This document shows positions 26,811 to 35,272 of a stretch of DNA of 64,000 nucleotides, one piece after another. The notes beneath the pieces were generated by a model. The model saw only the letters and a program-made list of their open reading frames with translations, did no database searches and was not told the DNA's origin. Both the position numbers and the translations under genes were made by a program. Every line of letters starts with the position of its first letter. Position 1 is the stretch's first letter. The DNA lies in assembly GCF_014207985.1 (NCBI RefSeq), contig NZ_JACHMI010000001.1, positions 12,507,001-12,571,000 on the forward strand, read 5' to 3'. Source of the DNA: Nonomuraea rubra (GTDB taxonomy: Bacteria; Actinomycetota; Actinomycetes; Streptosporangiales; Streptosporangiaceae).

Positions 26811-27467
26811 GATGAGGATGTGCTCCATGCAGGCGTGCCCGGCCCGCTCGGCCGCCGCCGCGTCGCCGGCGGCGATGGCCCGCGCGATCGCGTCGTGCGG
26901 GATGTAGCTCTTGTTGAGCGACGTGCCCGCGGCCGTGATGCTGGCCCTCAGCGCCGCCGAGAAGTCCTCGTACAGGTCGATGAGCACGAGGTTGTGGGTG
27001 GCGTGCGCGACGGCCATGTGGAAGGCCAGGTCGGCCTCGACGAAGAAGTCGGGGTCGTCCAGGTCCCAGGCCCGCTCGCGCTCGGCCAGCGCGGCCTCGA
27101 TGCGCCGGATGTCCTCCTCGGTGCGCCTGGTGGCGGCCAGGCGGGCCGACTCGACCTCCAGCGCGCGACGTACCTCGAGGATCTCGAGCTGCTCGGCCTG
27201 GCGCAGCCGCCGCAGCATCGCGCCGGACAGCTCGCTGGTCGCGCGGACGTAAGTGCCGTCCCCCTGACGGCACTCGAGCAGCCCGGCGTGCGTGAGCGCG
27301 CGTACGGCCTCACGAACGGTGTTGCGACCCACTCCGAGCTGCTCCGCGAGCACGGTCTCGGTCGGGATCTTGCCGTTCATCGGCCACGACCCTGATGTGA
27401 TCTGCTCCTTGAGCTGATCGATCACCTGGTCGACGAGCGAAGCCCGCTGCGCCGTACGCAGACTCAC
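26793..27467 (-). CDS. GntR-family regulator, FadR/FCD subfamily
   Basis: A 224-residue repressor. The N-terminal winged helix (IPTETVLAEQLGVGRNTVREAV, in parts) binds DNA. The all-helical FCD domain has metal-site residues of the D...H...H type (EADLAFHMAVAHATHN). Ligands of this class are organic acids. No transport or catabolic gene lies beside it, so its target may be itself. A perfect palindrome lies 22 bases upstream. Confidence 0.85.
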   Translation of the reverse strand: MSLRTAQRASLVDQVIDQLKEQITSGSWPMNGKIPTETVLAEQLGVGRNTVREAVRALTHAGLLECRQGDGTYVRATSELSGAMLRRLRQAEQLEILEVRRALEVESARLAATRRTEEDIRRIEAALAERERAWDLDDPDFFVEADLAFHMAVAHATHNLVLIDLYEDFSAALRASITAAGTSLNKSYIPHDAIARAIAAGDAAAAERAGHACMEHILIALTES

Positions 27468-27488
27468 AGTCCGCCTCCTCCGGGGAAA

Positions 27489-27515
27489 CCAGTCATCCTA
27501 TGAGTCAATGACTGG
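27489..27515. promoter_or_regulatory. Candidate autoregulatory operator of the FadR-type gene
   Basis: CCAGTCAT (27489-27496) and ATGACTGG (27508-27515) are perfect inverted 8-mers, 11 bases apart, just upstream of the start codon. Further ATGAGTCA lies inside the spacer. A typical size for a GntR-dimer site. Confidence 0.5.
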
Positions 27516-27567
27516 TAGACCCTAATTATTCCAGACTCAAAACGCCAAATCTGGAGCTCCCGGAGGT

Positions 27568-28911
27568 TCAGCGGGACACTGTGGCGTCTACCGTCACCCC
27601 TGCCATGGCGGAGCGGACTCCGGCAGCTTCGAGGGCTTTACGATATGCCGCCGTCTGCTGTGCTGTGGCCGTCGCCCTGCCGTACAGATCGCCCAGCTCA
27701 CGCCAGCAACGGGCGGCCTGGCGGTCGGAGCCGAACACCGGGCGGTCGAGCGTGGCCAGCAGCTCGTGCGCCTGCCGCAGGTGCGCGGAGGCGTCGCCGT
27801 CACCGTCGAGCGCGATGGACGCCAGCACGAGGTGGGCCTCGGCAGGCGTGGTGCCCGAGTGGTCGTGCGAGAGCCCCAGCGCCGTGACGGCCAGCTCGCC
27901 CGCCGCGACCGGGTCGCCGGCCCGCAGCTTGACCCGCGCGTGCACGATCAGGCTCTCACCATACTCGCGCGGAGTGCCCGGGAACTTCGCGAACGCCCTG
28001 ACCGCGCTCGCGATGAACCGCTCCGCCTCCTCGATCGGTGCCGTGGGGATCCTGGACCAGTGCATGGCGGTCCTGGCCAGCTGCAGCGCGAGCCGGGACT
28101 GGCGGCCCGCCCCGATCGCGTCGTCGGCCAGGCGCACGGCCAGCGCCGAGTCCTCGCCCGCCGCCGCGGCGGCACTGGCGTGCCACAGGGCCTGGATCTC
28201 TCCGGAACGGTCCACAACTTCAGGTACGCCTGACAGGTCCAGCACCTGCCTGACGTACATCAGCTCGGGGGAGTCGCTCTCGCTCTCGCTGCGCGCCTCG
28301 ATCAGGGCGGCGGCCAGGTCGGTGGCGAGCTCGCCGCGCGTGATGGACAGCCGCTCGGCCTGGGCCAGCGCGGCGGCGGCCAGGTCACGGGCCCGCAGCC
28401 GGTCGCCCGCCCGCTGGTAGCAGCGGCTCAGCGCGATCGTGAGCGGCAGGTCGGCCAGCCGCTCGGGGTGAGCCGCGGCCTCTCTCCTGAGGCGCTCGAA
28501 CGCCTCGACGGCCTGACCCAGCCTGCCCTGGGCCTCCAGCGCACGCGCCCTGCCGAACCGCGCCTGCGCGGTCAGCATGGCGTTCTCCTCGTCGGCGGCC
28601 TTCACGATCTCCGTGAACCGGTCGGCGGCGATGGACGGGTCTCCGTGCTGCAGCTCGAGCTCGGCGTGACGCAGGCCGAGCTCGGTGTCGATGCGCTGCC
28701 GAGGCTCGATCCCGTGAAGGAGGAACTCGGTCGTGCACCCCAGGCGCTCGGCGAGGAGCCGGGCCACCACAGGAGTCGGCGTGCGCTTACCCGACTCAAT
28801 GAGCGAGACATAACTGTCAGACAGGTCGGGTCCGGCCAGCTGGGCCTGAGACATCCGCCTGTTCAGCCGCAATCCTCGGACGCGGTCACCGATGGTTCCC
28901 TGACTCGGCAT
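27568..28911 (-). CDS. XRE-family regulator with TPR-like repeats
   Basis: A 447-residue protein: an N-terminal helix-turn-helix (RGLRLNRRMSQAQLAGPDLS and SYVSLIESGKRTPT) and about 370 residues of helical TPR-like repeats (for example ALEAQGRLGQAVEAFERL). Conserved in actinomycetes, where such proteins regulate development or secondary metabolism. Signal unknown. Confidence 0.78.
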   Translation of the reverse strand: MPSQGTIGDRVRGLRLNRRMSQAQLAGPDLSDSYVSLIESGKRTPTPVVARLLAERLGCTTEFLLHGIEPRQRIDTELGLRHAELELQHGDPSIAADRFTEIVKAADEENAMLTAQARFGRARALEAQGRLGQAVEAFERLRREAAAHPERLADLPLTIALSRCYQRAGDRLRARDLAAAALAQAERLSITRGELATDLAAALIEARSESESDSPELMYVRQVLDLSGVPEVVDRSGEIQALWHASAAAAAGEDSALAVRLADDAIGAGRQSRLALQLARTAMHWSRIPTAPIEEAERFIASAVRAFAKFPGTPREYGESLIVHARVKLRAGDPVAAGELAVTALGLSHDHSGTTPAEAHLVLASIALDGDGDASAHLRQAHELLATLDRPVFGSDRQAARCWRELGDLYGRATATAQQTAAYRKALEAAGVRSAMAGVTVDATVSR

Positions 28912-29007
28912 CTCATCTCTCAGGGCGGGGAAGGGTCAACAACACGCAATGATTGCATGAAGTAGCCGAATCTGGTATCCCCGCGTGAAGAATTTGCCAC
29001 GTCGAGA

Positions 29008-29541
29008 TTAATCGTCGCTGTCGTCCTTGCTGGGAAAAAGCATCTGACAGACCTCGAGGTACAGGGTTTCCGGATACGGAATGTACTCGACCGTTGACAG
29101 AGCCTGATCCTGACCGGCCGACTCGAGGATGAACTCACCGTAACCGAGCATGCGCCCGAGCAGAGATCTTTGGAAGCTCATGTCGGTGACCTTGCCCAGG
29201 GGCATCATCGCGACCTTCCGCGTGATGAGGCCCGTGGTCAGCAGCATTCGCTTGGAAGTGACCACAAAGTAATCGACCGACCACTCCGCGACTTTCCATA
29301 CGAAACGGATCAGTAGCAGGAGCCAGAGCCACCAGACGACGACGAGCGCCGTGCCGCCCGCCTCACCGCCGCCGAAGAACCTGCTGAGCAACGCGGCGAT
29401 GATGAGGCCGCCGAGCACCTCGCCGACCGGGCGCAGCAGGATGGCAGGATGCCGCCGCACCATGATGACCTGTTGTTCGTGGGGGAGGAGGTAGCGGTTG
29501 ACCGACGATGGAGCTGAGTCCCCGTGGGTCACAAGTCTCAT
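29008..29541 (-). CDS. PH-domain (YdbS/DUF304-type) membrane protein
   Basis: A 177-residue protein with two adjacent hydrophobic segments (about 33-75) followed by a bacterial PH domain (DYFVVTSKRMLLTTGLITRK and MMPLGKVTDMSFQRSLLGR). Function unknown; such proteins are linked to envelope stress. Acidic tail SKDDSDD. The start overlaps the stop of the upstream 52-residue gene (ATGA). Confidence 0.8.
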   Translation of the reverse strand: MRLVTHGDSAPSSVNRYLLPHEQQVIMVRRHPAILLRPVGEVLGGLIIAALLSRFFGGGEAGGTALVVVWWLWLLLLIRFVWKVAEWSVDYFVVTSKRMLLTTGLITRKVAMMPLGKVTDMSFQRSLLGRMLGYGEFILESAGQDQALSTVEYIPYPETLYLEVCQMLFPSKDDSDD

Positions 29542-29696
29542 GAGAGGCTGTTCACAAATTGGGCCAGCGAGTCGGCCGCGTTGAACACCGTGTCGAACGC
29601 TCCTCTCACCGCGTCCGCGGCGTCAGCTGGTCGCGCGAACAGGTAGTACGCAACAAATGCGATACCACCGTATGTGAGGACCTTTTTGACCTGCAC
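29538..29696 (-). CDS. Small single-helix membrane protein coupled to the PH-domain gene
   Basis: A 52-residue protein starting MQVKKVLTYGGIAFVAYYLF with one hydrophobic segment, then an amphipathic stretch (FDTVFNAADSLAQFVNSLS). GTG at 29696 is chosen because GGAGG lies about 6 bases upstream; a longer reading from 29726 is possible. Its stop overlaps the PH-domain start. It may partner that protein in the membrane; function unknown. Confidence 0.55.
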   Translation of the reverse strand: MQVKKVLTYGGIAFVAYYLFARPADAADAVRGAFDTVFNAADSLAQFVNSLS

Positions 29697-29793
29697 CGTC
29701 GCCTCCGTGCCACTAACCCACTCCACCCGCCAACTACATTACCCACCCGAGTGCCCGGGTAAAGGTGACTTGGCGGGTTAGTTTCGATCTTGC

Positions 29794-30018
29794 TTAGCCG
29801 CGCTCGCTGGCCACCAGAGCCAGGACGTGAAGGTGCTTGCGCGCGATGCGCTCGACCAGGCTCGGATGGGCGTAGCCGGTGACCTCCAGCGCGCCGTAGT
29901 GCGCCGCCTCCACGCAGCGCGTTACGGTGGTCGCGGAGTGGACGCCGGCGAACTCGTCGCACAGCACCGTCTCCACGTCCGCGTACGGAGTCGGATCCGT
30001 CTCGGTGTGATCGGTCAT
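29794..30018 (-). CDS. Small protein resembling the DUF3562 three-helix bundle domain
   Basis: A 74-residue protein. VETVLCDEFAGVHSATTVTRCV, given here as the first helix region, and HPSLVERIARKHLHVLA resemble the small three-helix dimerisation domain found in actinomycetes. Start ATG 30018 follows GGGGAGCAG; a longer reading adds 17 residues with no ribosome binding site. Function unknown. Confidence 0.55.
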   Translation of the reverse strand: MTDHTETDPTPYADVETVLCDEFAGVHSATTVTRCVEAAHYGALEVTGYAHPSLVERIARKHLHVLALVASERG

Positions 30019-30129
30019 CTGCTCCCCCACGCGCATGCGGAAGTTGCCTTCCTGTCTCTTCGTACCCACTCAACCACAGTATGTAACGAAGCGATGACGC
30101 CGCGTGACGGGAAAGAGGCTTTCCGGCGG

Positions 30130-30768
30130 TCAGACCACGCCGTAGAGGCGGTCACCCGCGTCGCCGAGGCCCGGCACGATGTAGCCGTTCTCGTTGAGCC
30201 GCTCGTCGAGAGCCGCGGTGACCACGCGGATCGGCTTGCCGGAGTTGGCGAACACCTTGTCCATGTGCGCCAGCCCCTCGGGCGCGGCCAGCAGGCACAG
30301 GGCCGTGACGTCCACGGCGCCGCGGTCGAACAGGAACTGCACCGCCGCCGCCAGCGTGCCGCCGGTGGCCAGCATCGGGTCGACCACGTAGCACTGCCGC
30401 CCGGACAGGTCGTCAGGCAGCCGCGTGGCGTACGTCTCGGCCTGCAGCGTGGACTCGTTGCGGATCATGCCGAGGAAGCCGACCTCGGCCGTGGGCAGCA
30501 GCCTGGTCATGCCGTCGAGCATGCCGAGCCCCGCGCGCAGGATGGGCACCACCAGCGGGTACGGCTTGGCCAGGCGCACCCCGCTGGCCGGCGAGACCGG
30601 TGTCTCGACGGTGACCTCGGTGACCCGCACGTCGCGCGTGGCCTCGTACGCGAGCAGCGTCACCAGCTCGTCCGCGAGCCTGCGGAAGGTCGGCGAGTCG
30701 GTGCGGACATCGCGCAGCGTGGTGAGCTTGTGCGCCACGAGCGGATGATCGACGACGAGGGTCTCCAT
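30130..30768 (-). CDS. upp: Uracil phosphoribosyltransferase
   Basis: Pyrimidine salvage: uracil plus PRPP gives UMP. The 212-residue protein has the PRPP-binding [10 protein letters not shown] motif and the uracil-binding C-terminal [15 protein letters not shown]. Length is usual. It faces away from the TadA-associated genes across a 199-bp gap. Confidence 0.95.
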   Translation of the reverse strand: METLVVDHPLVAHKLTTLRDVRTDSPTFRRLADELVTLLAYEATRDVRVTEVTVETPVSPASGVRLAKPYPLVVPILRAGLGMLDGMTRLLPTAEVGFLGMIRNESTLQAETYATRLPDDLSGRQCYVVDPMLATGGTLAAAVQFLFDRGAVDVTALCLLAAPEGLAHMDKVFANSGKPIRVVTAALDERLNENGYIVPGLGDAGDRLYGVV

Positions 30769-30967
30769 GGGTCACCACGCTATCTCCTGACACACCGTGC
30801 TGAGGACCCCCTCACCTGCGACCTTGGAACGTTACACACAGTCGCGGCCACCTCACATCTTTGGTTTTGATCACAATTTGGCCCGAGAGGCACACGCCTG
30901 GTGGCCGGTTCTGGAACGATTGGGTCCTGGTGATATCTGTCGTGTCAGAGGTCGGGTGGGGATGGCG

Positions 30968-31477
30968 ATGACAGACGAAGACGCTCTCGACTTCGCCATC
31001 GTGGTCTATCGAGAAGACGAATGCTGGCAGGCCGAGCTCCTGCCGGTCACGTTGACGTCCGACCTGCAGGGGCTGATCCATGCCCTGAAGCAGCAGCCCA
31101 GCGAGAGCGGCACGATCGGCCTGGTCGCCGTCGGCGACGAGTTCTTCGTGGCGCTGAGGGTCCTGGGCGACCGCGTGGACGTGTTCCTGTCCGACATCGC
31201 CGCCTCGTGGGACTTCCCGCTGGCGCGCCAGGTGCTCGAATACCTTGACGTCCCCGTACCGGACGAGGAGGAGCTCGACGAGATCCTCCAGGACGAGGAG
31301 ACCGTGCTCCCCGCCGGAGATCTGTCGATCTTCGCCGATCTCGGGTTGGACGAGATGGAGCTGGGCATCCTCTCCGGCGACATTGATCTGCTGCCCGAAG
31401 ATGTGCTGTCCAGCATCGCCGCGCGGCTCGGGTTCTCCGAGCCGTTCGAGCGTGCCATCGAATCGGTCTTCGGCTGA
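30968..31477 (+). CDS. tRNA adenosine deaminase-associated protein, copy 1
   Basis: A 169-residue acidic protein of the actinobacterial family found upstream of tadA. DFAIVVYREDECWQAELLP is the N-terminal strand pair, EFFVALRVLGDRVDVFLSD the next, and the C terminus is acidic and helical. Its role in tRNA editing is inferred only from gene position. ATG at 30968 has GGTGGGG (30955-30961) at correct spacing; the ATG at 30962 does not. Confidence 0.75.
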   Translation: MTDEDALDFAIVVYREDECWQAELLPVTLTSDLQGLIHALKQQPSESGTIGLVAVGDEFFVALRVLGDRVDVFLSDIAASWDFPLARQVLEYLDVPVPDEEELDEILQDEETVLPAGDLSIFADLGLDEMELGILSGDIDLLPEDVLSSIAARLGFSEPFERAIESVFG

Positions 31478-31495
31478 CCCCCCTGGAGCGCGGAC

Positions 31496-31972
31496 ATGGC
31501 GTCCAACACCTTTTCTGCGGCCTTTGTCAGGACCTCCGACGGCTGGAGCGGGGCCGAGGTCGATCTCGGGGACGCCGAGATCGTCGACGACCTCGGTGAC
31601 GCGGTCACGGAGGCGCTGGGCCTCACCGGCGACGAGCTGGCCCTGCTCTGTGTCGAAGTAGAGGACGAATGGTTCGCCATCGCCCGGTACCGGGGCGAGG
31701 AGGAGCCGAGGGTGTTCCTCTCCGACGTGCACGCCATCCTGGCCGACAGCCTGGGTGAGCTGTTCGCCGAGTTCGCCGGCGTGGCGCCCGACAAGGACGG
31801 CAACGGGCTCGGCGTGCGGCCGGCGGGCGATTTCGAGCTGCTCAGCGATCTGGGGGTCAGCTCGGAGGAGCTGCTGGAGCTGAGCATGGAGGAGGGCATG
31901 CTGCCCGCCGACATCCTGTCGGTGATCGCGGAGCGGCTGTCCTTCGCCGACGAACTCGACCGCCTGCGGTGA
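31496..31972 (+). CDS. tRNA adenosine deaminase-associated protein, copy 2
   Basis: A 158-residue paralogue of the preceding gene: same arrangement (AAFVRTSDGWSGAEVDLGD, DEWFAIARYRGEEEPRVFLSD and an acidic ELLSDLGVSSEELLELSM tail), but low sequence identity. CTGGAG precedes the ATG. It is 18 bases after copy 1, so both probably share a message leading towards tadA. Confidence 0.72.
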   Translation: MASNTFSAAFVRTSDGWSGAEVDLGDAEIVDDLGDAVTEALGLTGDELALLCVEVEDEWFAIARYRGEEEPRVFLSDVHAILADSLGELFAEFAGVAPDKDGNGLGVRPAGDFELLSDLGVSSEELLELSMEEGMLPADILSVIAERLSFADELDRLR

Positions 31973-31995
31973 CCCACCGACGCGGCTCGCGCTCC

Positions 31996-32115
31996 CCGGT
32001 GCGGCGCGGCTCGCGCGCGGCGGTGTGGTGCGGGTCGCATGTCGCGGTGTTGTGCGGTTCCTGCGCGGCGGTGCGGCGTGGTTCGCGGGGTGCTGTGTGG
32101 GGCGGCTTGCGGGGC
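31996..32115 (+). repeat. Five tandem degenerate copies of a 24-bp unit upstream of tadA
   Basis: Units start at 31996, 32020, 32044, 32068 and 32092, each close to gcGGTGtgGtGcGGttCgcGcgc; a sixth half-copy precedes them. The array fills most of the 163-bp gap before tadA. Being 8 codons long, it keeps reading frames open, which creates a spurious GTG-start extension of tadA. Confidence 0.75.
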
Positions 32116-32135
32116 GCGGGGCGGCGAGGGGCGGC

Positions 32136-32591
32136 GTGACGTACGAGGAGGCCATGCGCCTGGCTCTGGCGGAGGCCGTCGCGGCCGCCGGCCGGGGGGA
32201 GATCCCTGTGGGTGCGGTCGTGCTCGACCCGGGCGGCGAGGTGTTGTCCGCGGCGGGCAACGACCGCGAGTCCGCCGCCGACCCGACCGCCCACGCCGAG
32301 GTCCTCGCCCTGCGCCGCGCCGCCGCGCTGCGCGCCGAGTGGCGGCTGAGCGGCTGCACGCTCGTGGTGACGCTGGAGCCCTGCACGATGTGCGCGGGCG
32401 CCGCCGTGCTGTCCAGGGTGGACCGCATCGTGTACGGCGCCACGGACGAGAAGGGCGGGGCCGTGGGGTCGCTCTGGGACGTCGTACGCGACCGGAGGCT
32501 CAACCATCGGCCCGAGGTCGTCATGGGGGTGATGGCCGAGGAGTGCGGTGCCGTACTAACTCGGTTCTTCGCCACTCGCAGAATCCGGTAA
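32136..32591 (+). CDS. tadA: tRNA-specific adenosine deaminase
   Basis: Converts A34 to inosine in tRNA-Arg(ACG). The 151-residue zinc enzyme has the HAE motif (TAHAEVLALR) with catalytic Glu and PCTMC for the other zinc ligands. GTG at 32136 (starting MTYEEAMRLALAEA) is chosen for GAGGGG at 32125-32130 and for family length; longer readings run into the tandem repeat. Confidence 0.92.
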   Translation: MTYEEAMRLALAEAVAAAGRGEIPVGAVVLDPGGEVLSAAGNDRESAADPTAHAEVLALRRAAALRAEWRLSGCTLVVTLEPCTMCAGAAVLSRVDRIVYGATDEKGGAVGSLWDVVRDRRLNHRPEVVMGVMAEECGAVLTRFFATRRIR

Positions 32592-32601
32592 GCTCGTCCG
32601 C

Positions 32602-32691
32602 GGTGGTGTCGCCTAGTGGCCGAGGGCGCACGCCTCGAAAGCGTGTGATGGGGCAACTCATCCGTGGGTTCAAATCCCACCACCACCGCCA
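32602..32691 (+). tRNA. tRNA-Ser (anticodon CGA)
   Basis: Acceptor GGTGGTG pairs with CACCACC; anticodon stem CACGC/GCGTG with loop CTCGAAA gives anticodon CGA (codon UCG). A long variable arm and T-arm GTGGG-TTCAAAT-CCCAC follow, discriminator G and encoded CCA (32689-32691). A class II tRNA of 90 bases. Confidence 0.95.
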
Positions 32692-32696
32692 CAGGA

Positions 32697-32730
32697 GGGG
32701 CTTCCGACCAGCAGGTCGGGAGCCCCTTCA
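32697..32730 (+). terminator. Terminator of tRNA-Ser(CGA)
   Basis: GGGGCTTCCGACC (32697-32709) pairs perfectly with GGTCGGGAGCCCC (32714-32726), loop AGCA, then TTCA. The 13-bp stem starts 5 bases after the tRNA. Confidence 0.8.
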
Positions 32731-32830
32731 GTCATGTACGGGCCACCCGGGGAGCCGCGCGGGCCGGGGAACGGTAACGGTCGTCGTTTCGCATTTCCCC
32801 GGAAAATGATGTTGGAAAGTCCCGCCGCCG

Positions 32831-32922
32831 GCCGCGATCGGCCCGCGACGCAAGAAGCCGGGACCGTCCCGAGGCGCAACAAGTCGGGCCCGTCCCGAGG
32901 CGCAACAACCGAGGCACAACAA
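32831..32922. repeat. Tandem 26-bp repeats in a non-coding gap
   Basis: Units start at 32831, 32857 and 32883, followed by a partial unit at 32909. The last two full units share GTCCCGAGGCGCAACAA exactly; the first is degenerate. The array sits between the tRNA terminator and the terminator at 32922-32950. No coding frame is supported. Confidence 0.65.
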
Positions 32923-32950
32923 AAAGGAGCCGCGAATCGCGGCTCCTTTT
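32922..32950 (-). terminator. Perfect hairpin terminator
   Basis: AAAAGGAGCCGCG pairs with CGCGGCTCCTTTT, giving a fully paired stem with A's on one side and T's on the other, so it works on either strand. It lies 7 bases after the stop of the minus-strand gene. Confidence 0.9.
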
Positions 32951-32956
32951 CCTTTC

Positions 32957-33253
32957 TCAGTTGGGCAGTTCGAGGACCCTGGCGTGCAGGATCGATCGTT
33001 GGTGCAGCGCCGCACGCAGCGCGCGGTGCAGGCCGTCCTCCAGATAGAGCTCGCCCTGCCACTGCACCACGTGCGGGAAAAGGTCCCCGTAGAACGTGGA
33101 GTCGGCGGCGAGCAGCGAGTGCAGGTCCAGCATGGCCTTCGTGGTGATCAAAGAGTCGAGCCGGACCTGCCGGGGAGGGATCTGGGCCCACTCGCGGTTC
33201 GTCAGACCGTGGTCGGGATAAGGGCGTCCGTCGCCGACTAGCTTGAAGATCAC
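32957..33253 (-). CDS. Conserved small actinobacterial protein (ParB/sulfiredoxin-like motif)
   Basis: A 98-residue protein with REWAQIPPRQVRLDSLITT, DSTFYGDLFPHVVQWQ and EDGLHRALRAALHQR. The DG-x-HR-x-RAA piece resembles the ParB/Srx nucleotide-binding loop, but no catalytic role can be given. Downstream of the two metallopeptidase genes on the same strand; 10 bases separate it from the nearer one. Confidence 0.65.
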   Translation of the reverse strand: MIFKLVGDGRPYPDHGLTNREWAQIPPRQVRLDSLITTKAMLDLHSLLAADSTFYGDLFPHVVQWQGELYLEDGLHRALRAALHQRSILHARVLELPN

Positions 33254-33263
33254 CCCACTGATT

Positions 33264-34139
33264 TTAGGAGAGATTCCGATTCCTCGCGCTATCCGCCCGT
33301 GTCAGGGCAAGCCCGCGGAGATCACAGTCGGTGGGGGCGCCCTTTTCGTATCCGCGCTGGAAGGCCGAGACGCGTTGCGCGGAGCTGCCGTGGCTGAACG
33401 ATTCAGGATCGATTCTGCCGGTGGTGCGTTGCTGGATTCTGTCGTCGCCCACGGCCGCGGCGGCGTCGAGCGCTTCGGAGATTTCCGCCGGGGTGAAGGG
33501 CCGCTCGTAGAAGCCGGTGTCGACGGCGTTGCGGGCCCAGACGCCGGCGTAGCAGTCGGCCTGGAGCTCGATGGGGACGGAGCTGCCCGTGTCGAGGGCG
33601 CCGAGGAGGTTCTGGACGTGATGGCCGTACTCGTGGGCGATCACGTACGCCTGGGCGAAGGGGCCGCCCTTGGCGCCGAACCGGCTGTGGAGCTGGTCGA
33701 AGAAGCTCAGGTCGAGGTACACGCGCTGGTCGGCCGGGCAGTAGAAGGGGCCGGTGGAGGAGCTGGCCGAGCCGCAGGCGGTACGTAACCCGCCGGAGTA
33801 CAGCACGGTCTTCGACAGGCGATATTCGGAAATTTCCTGCTTCCAGTAGTCCTGGATGCTGTTGACCACGCCCACCACCCGGCACTTCTCCGACTGGTCG
33901 GCGTCCTTGCCCGTCTGGCACTGCTCGGACAGGTTGGCCGGAGGCCGCCGCTGCGCGGGCTCGCCGCCGCCGCCCACGTTGTTCAGCACGAACACCAGCA
34001 CGAGCACGATCAGGCTGACGATCCCGCCCCCGCCGACGACCATGCCTCCGGGGAACCCGGAGAAGCCACCGCCGCCACCGCTCCCGCCGCGGTCCTCCAC
34101 CTGCGAGGGGTCCAGGTCGGCCTGATCACGGAAATCCAT
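33264..34139 (-). CDS. Neutral zinc metallopeptidase (PF04228), copy 2
   Basis: A 291-residue membrane-anchored peptidase of the YpfJ type. A hydrophilic start (DLDPSQVEDR) and Gly-rich linker precede one membrane helix (about 41-53). The zinc site is HEYGHHVQ, with the downstream ELQADCYAGVWARNAV giving the third ligand. Close paralogue of the next gene upstream. Substrate unknown. Confidence 0.85.
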   Translation of the reverse strand: MDFRDQADLDPSQVEDRGGSGGGGGFSGFPGGMVVGGGGIVSLIVLVLVFVLNNVGGGGEPAQRRPPANLSEQCQTGKDADQSEKCRVVGVVNSIQDYWKQEISEYRLSKTVLYSGGLRTACGSASSSTGPFYCPADQRVYLDLSFFDQLHSRFGAKGGPFAQAYVIAHEYGHHVQNLLGALDTGSSVPIELQADCYAGVWARNAVDTGFYERPFTPAEISEALDAAAAVGDDRIQQRTTGRIDPESFSHGSSAQRVSAFQRGYEKGAPTDCDLRGLALTRADSARNRNLS

Positions 34140-34208
34140 GGTGACGTCCTTCCCGCCGTTGCGCCTGGCAGGACGACTGCCCAGAGAGACGCCCGCCTAC
34201 CGTGGCCG

Positions 34209-35171
34209 CTAGATGCCGCCGGAGAAGGTGTCGCACTGCTCGGGATCGCCGCTCTGGTAGCCGGTGCTGAACCACTTCTCCCGCTGCTGCGAGGTGCCGT
34301 GCGTGAACGCGTCGGGCGTCACCCTGCCCTGCGTGCGCCGCTGGATGCTGTCGTCGCCGACCGCCGCGGCCGCGCTGAGCGCCTGGTCGATGTCGCTCCG
34401 GGAGAACGGCTCCTGGTAGAAGCCCGTCTTGACGGCGTTCTGGGCCCAGACGCCGGCGTAGCAGTCGGCCTGCAGTTCGAGGCGTACGGAGGGGCTGTCG
34501 GCGCCTGGCCGGTTACCGCGGCCGACCCTGTTCATGGTGCCGAGGAGGTTCTGGACGTGGTGGCCGTACTCGTGGGCGATCACGTACGCCTGCGCGAACG
34601 GACCGCCCTCGGCCCCGAAGTCGCGCTGGAGCGTGTCGAAGAACGTCAGGTCGAGGTAGACCTTGCGATCGGCCGGGCAGTAGAACGGCCCCACGGCGGA
34701 GTCCGCCGCGCCGCAGCCTGTGTCGACCGCCTGCGAGAACAGCACGGTCTTGGCGGGCGTGTACTGCTTGCGCCCGCGCTCCTGGAACGCCTGGCGCCAG
34801 TAGGACTGGATGCTGTTCACCGTGCCGACGACCCGGCAGTCCTCCGACTGGTCGGCGTCGGCGCCCGTCTTGCAGCGCTCGGCCAGGTTGCCGCTGGGGG
34901 AGGCCGCCGGAGGAGGGCCGGGCTGCTGCCCGCCGCCCTGCTGGCCGCCCTCGTCGCCCGTGAAAGGGGAGGGCACGATCCCGAACAGGAACATCGCTCC
35001 CAGCGCCAGGAGCAGCAGCAGGCAGCCGCCGCCCCGGCCGCCGATGGGCAGCATGCAGCCGCCCGGCATCCCGCCGAACCCGCCGCCACCGCCCCGGCCT
35101 GGCCGCGGGCCCGAGGCGCGTACGTCCTCGACCTGGGACGGATCGAGTGGCTTGTCATCGTCGAACTGCAT
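34209..35171 (-). CDS. Neutral zinc metallopeptidase (PF04228), copy 1
   Basis: A 320-residue paralogue with the same plan: KPLDPSQVEDV start, Gly-rich linker, one helix (about 50-67), extracytoplasmic domain with HEYGHHVQNLLGT and ELQADCYAGVWAQNAV. Conserved cysteines (CKTGADADQSEDC, CGAA, FYCPAD) suggest disulfides outside the cell. 69 bases separate it from copy 2. Confidence 0.86.
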   Translation of the reverse strand: MQFDDDKPLDPSQVEDVRASGPRPGRGGGGGFGGMPGGCMLPIGGRGGGCLLLLLALGAMFLFGIVPSPFTGDEGGQQGGGQQPGPPPAASPSGNLAERCKTGADADQSEDCRVVGTVNSIQSYWRQAFQERGRKQYTPAKTVLFSQAVDTGCGAADSAVGPFYCPADRKVYLDLTFFDTLQRDFGAEGGPFAQAYVIAHEYGHHVQNLLGTMNRVGRGNRPGADSPSVRLELQADCYAGVWAQNAVKTGFYQEPFSRSDIDQALSAAAAVGDDSIQRRTQGRVTPDAFTHGTSQQREKWFSTGYQSGDPEQCDTFSGGI

Positions 35172-35272
35172 CGCGCGCTCCCCCCGACGCAGTTCTCCCC
35201 CGTAGCGATTCGATTACGCACGGCCACCAAATCACGATGATATTTCGGGATACGCCGGATAATCTGGCCACC

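Noticed and set aside
31996..32115. CRISPR array
   Set aside because: The repeats are directly adjacent with no spacers and there are no cas genes.
32025..32135. N-terminal extension of TadA from an upstream GTG
   Set aside because: It would add 37 residues encoded by tandem repeats; GAGGGG and family length support the GTG at 32136.
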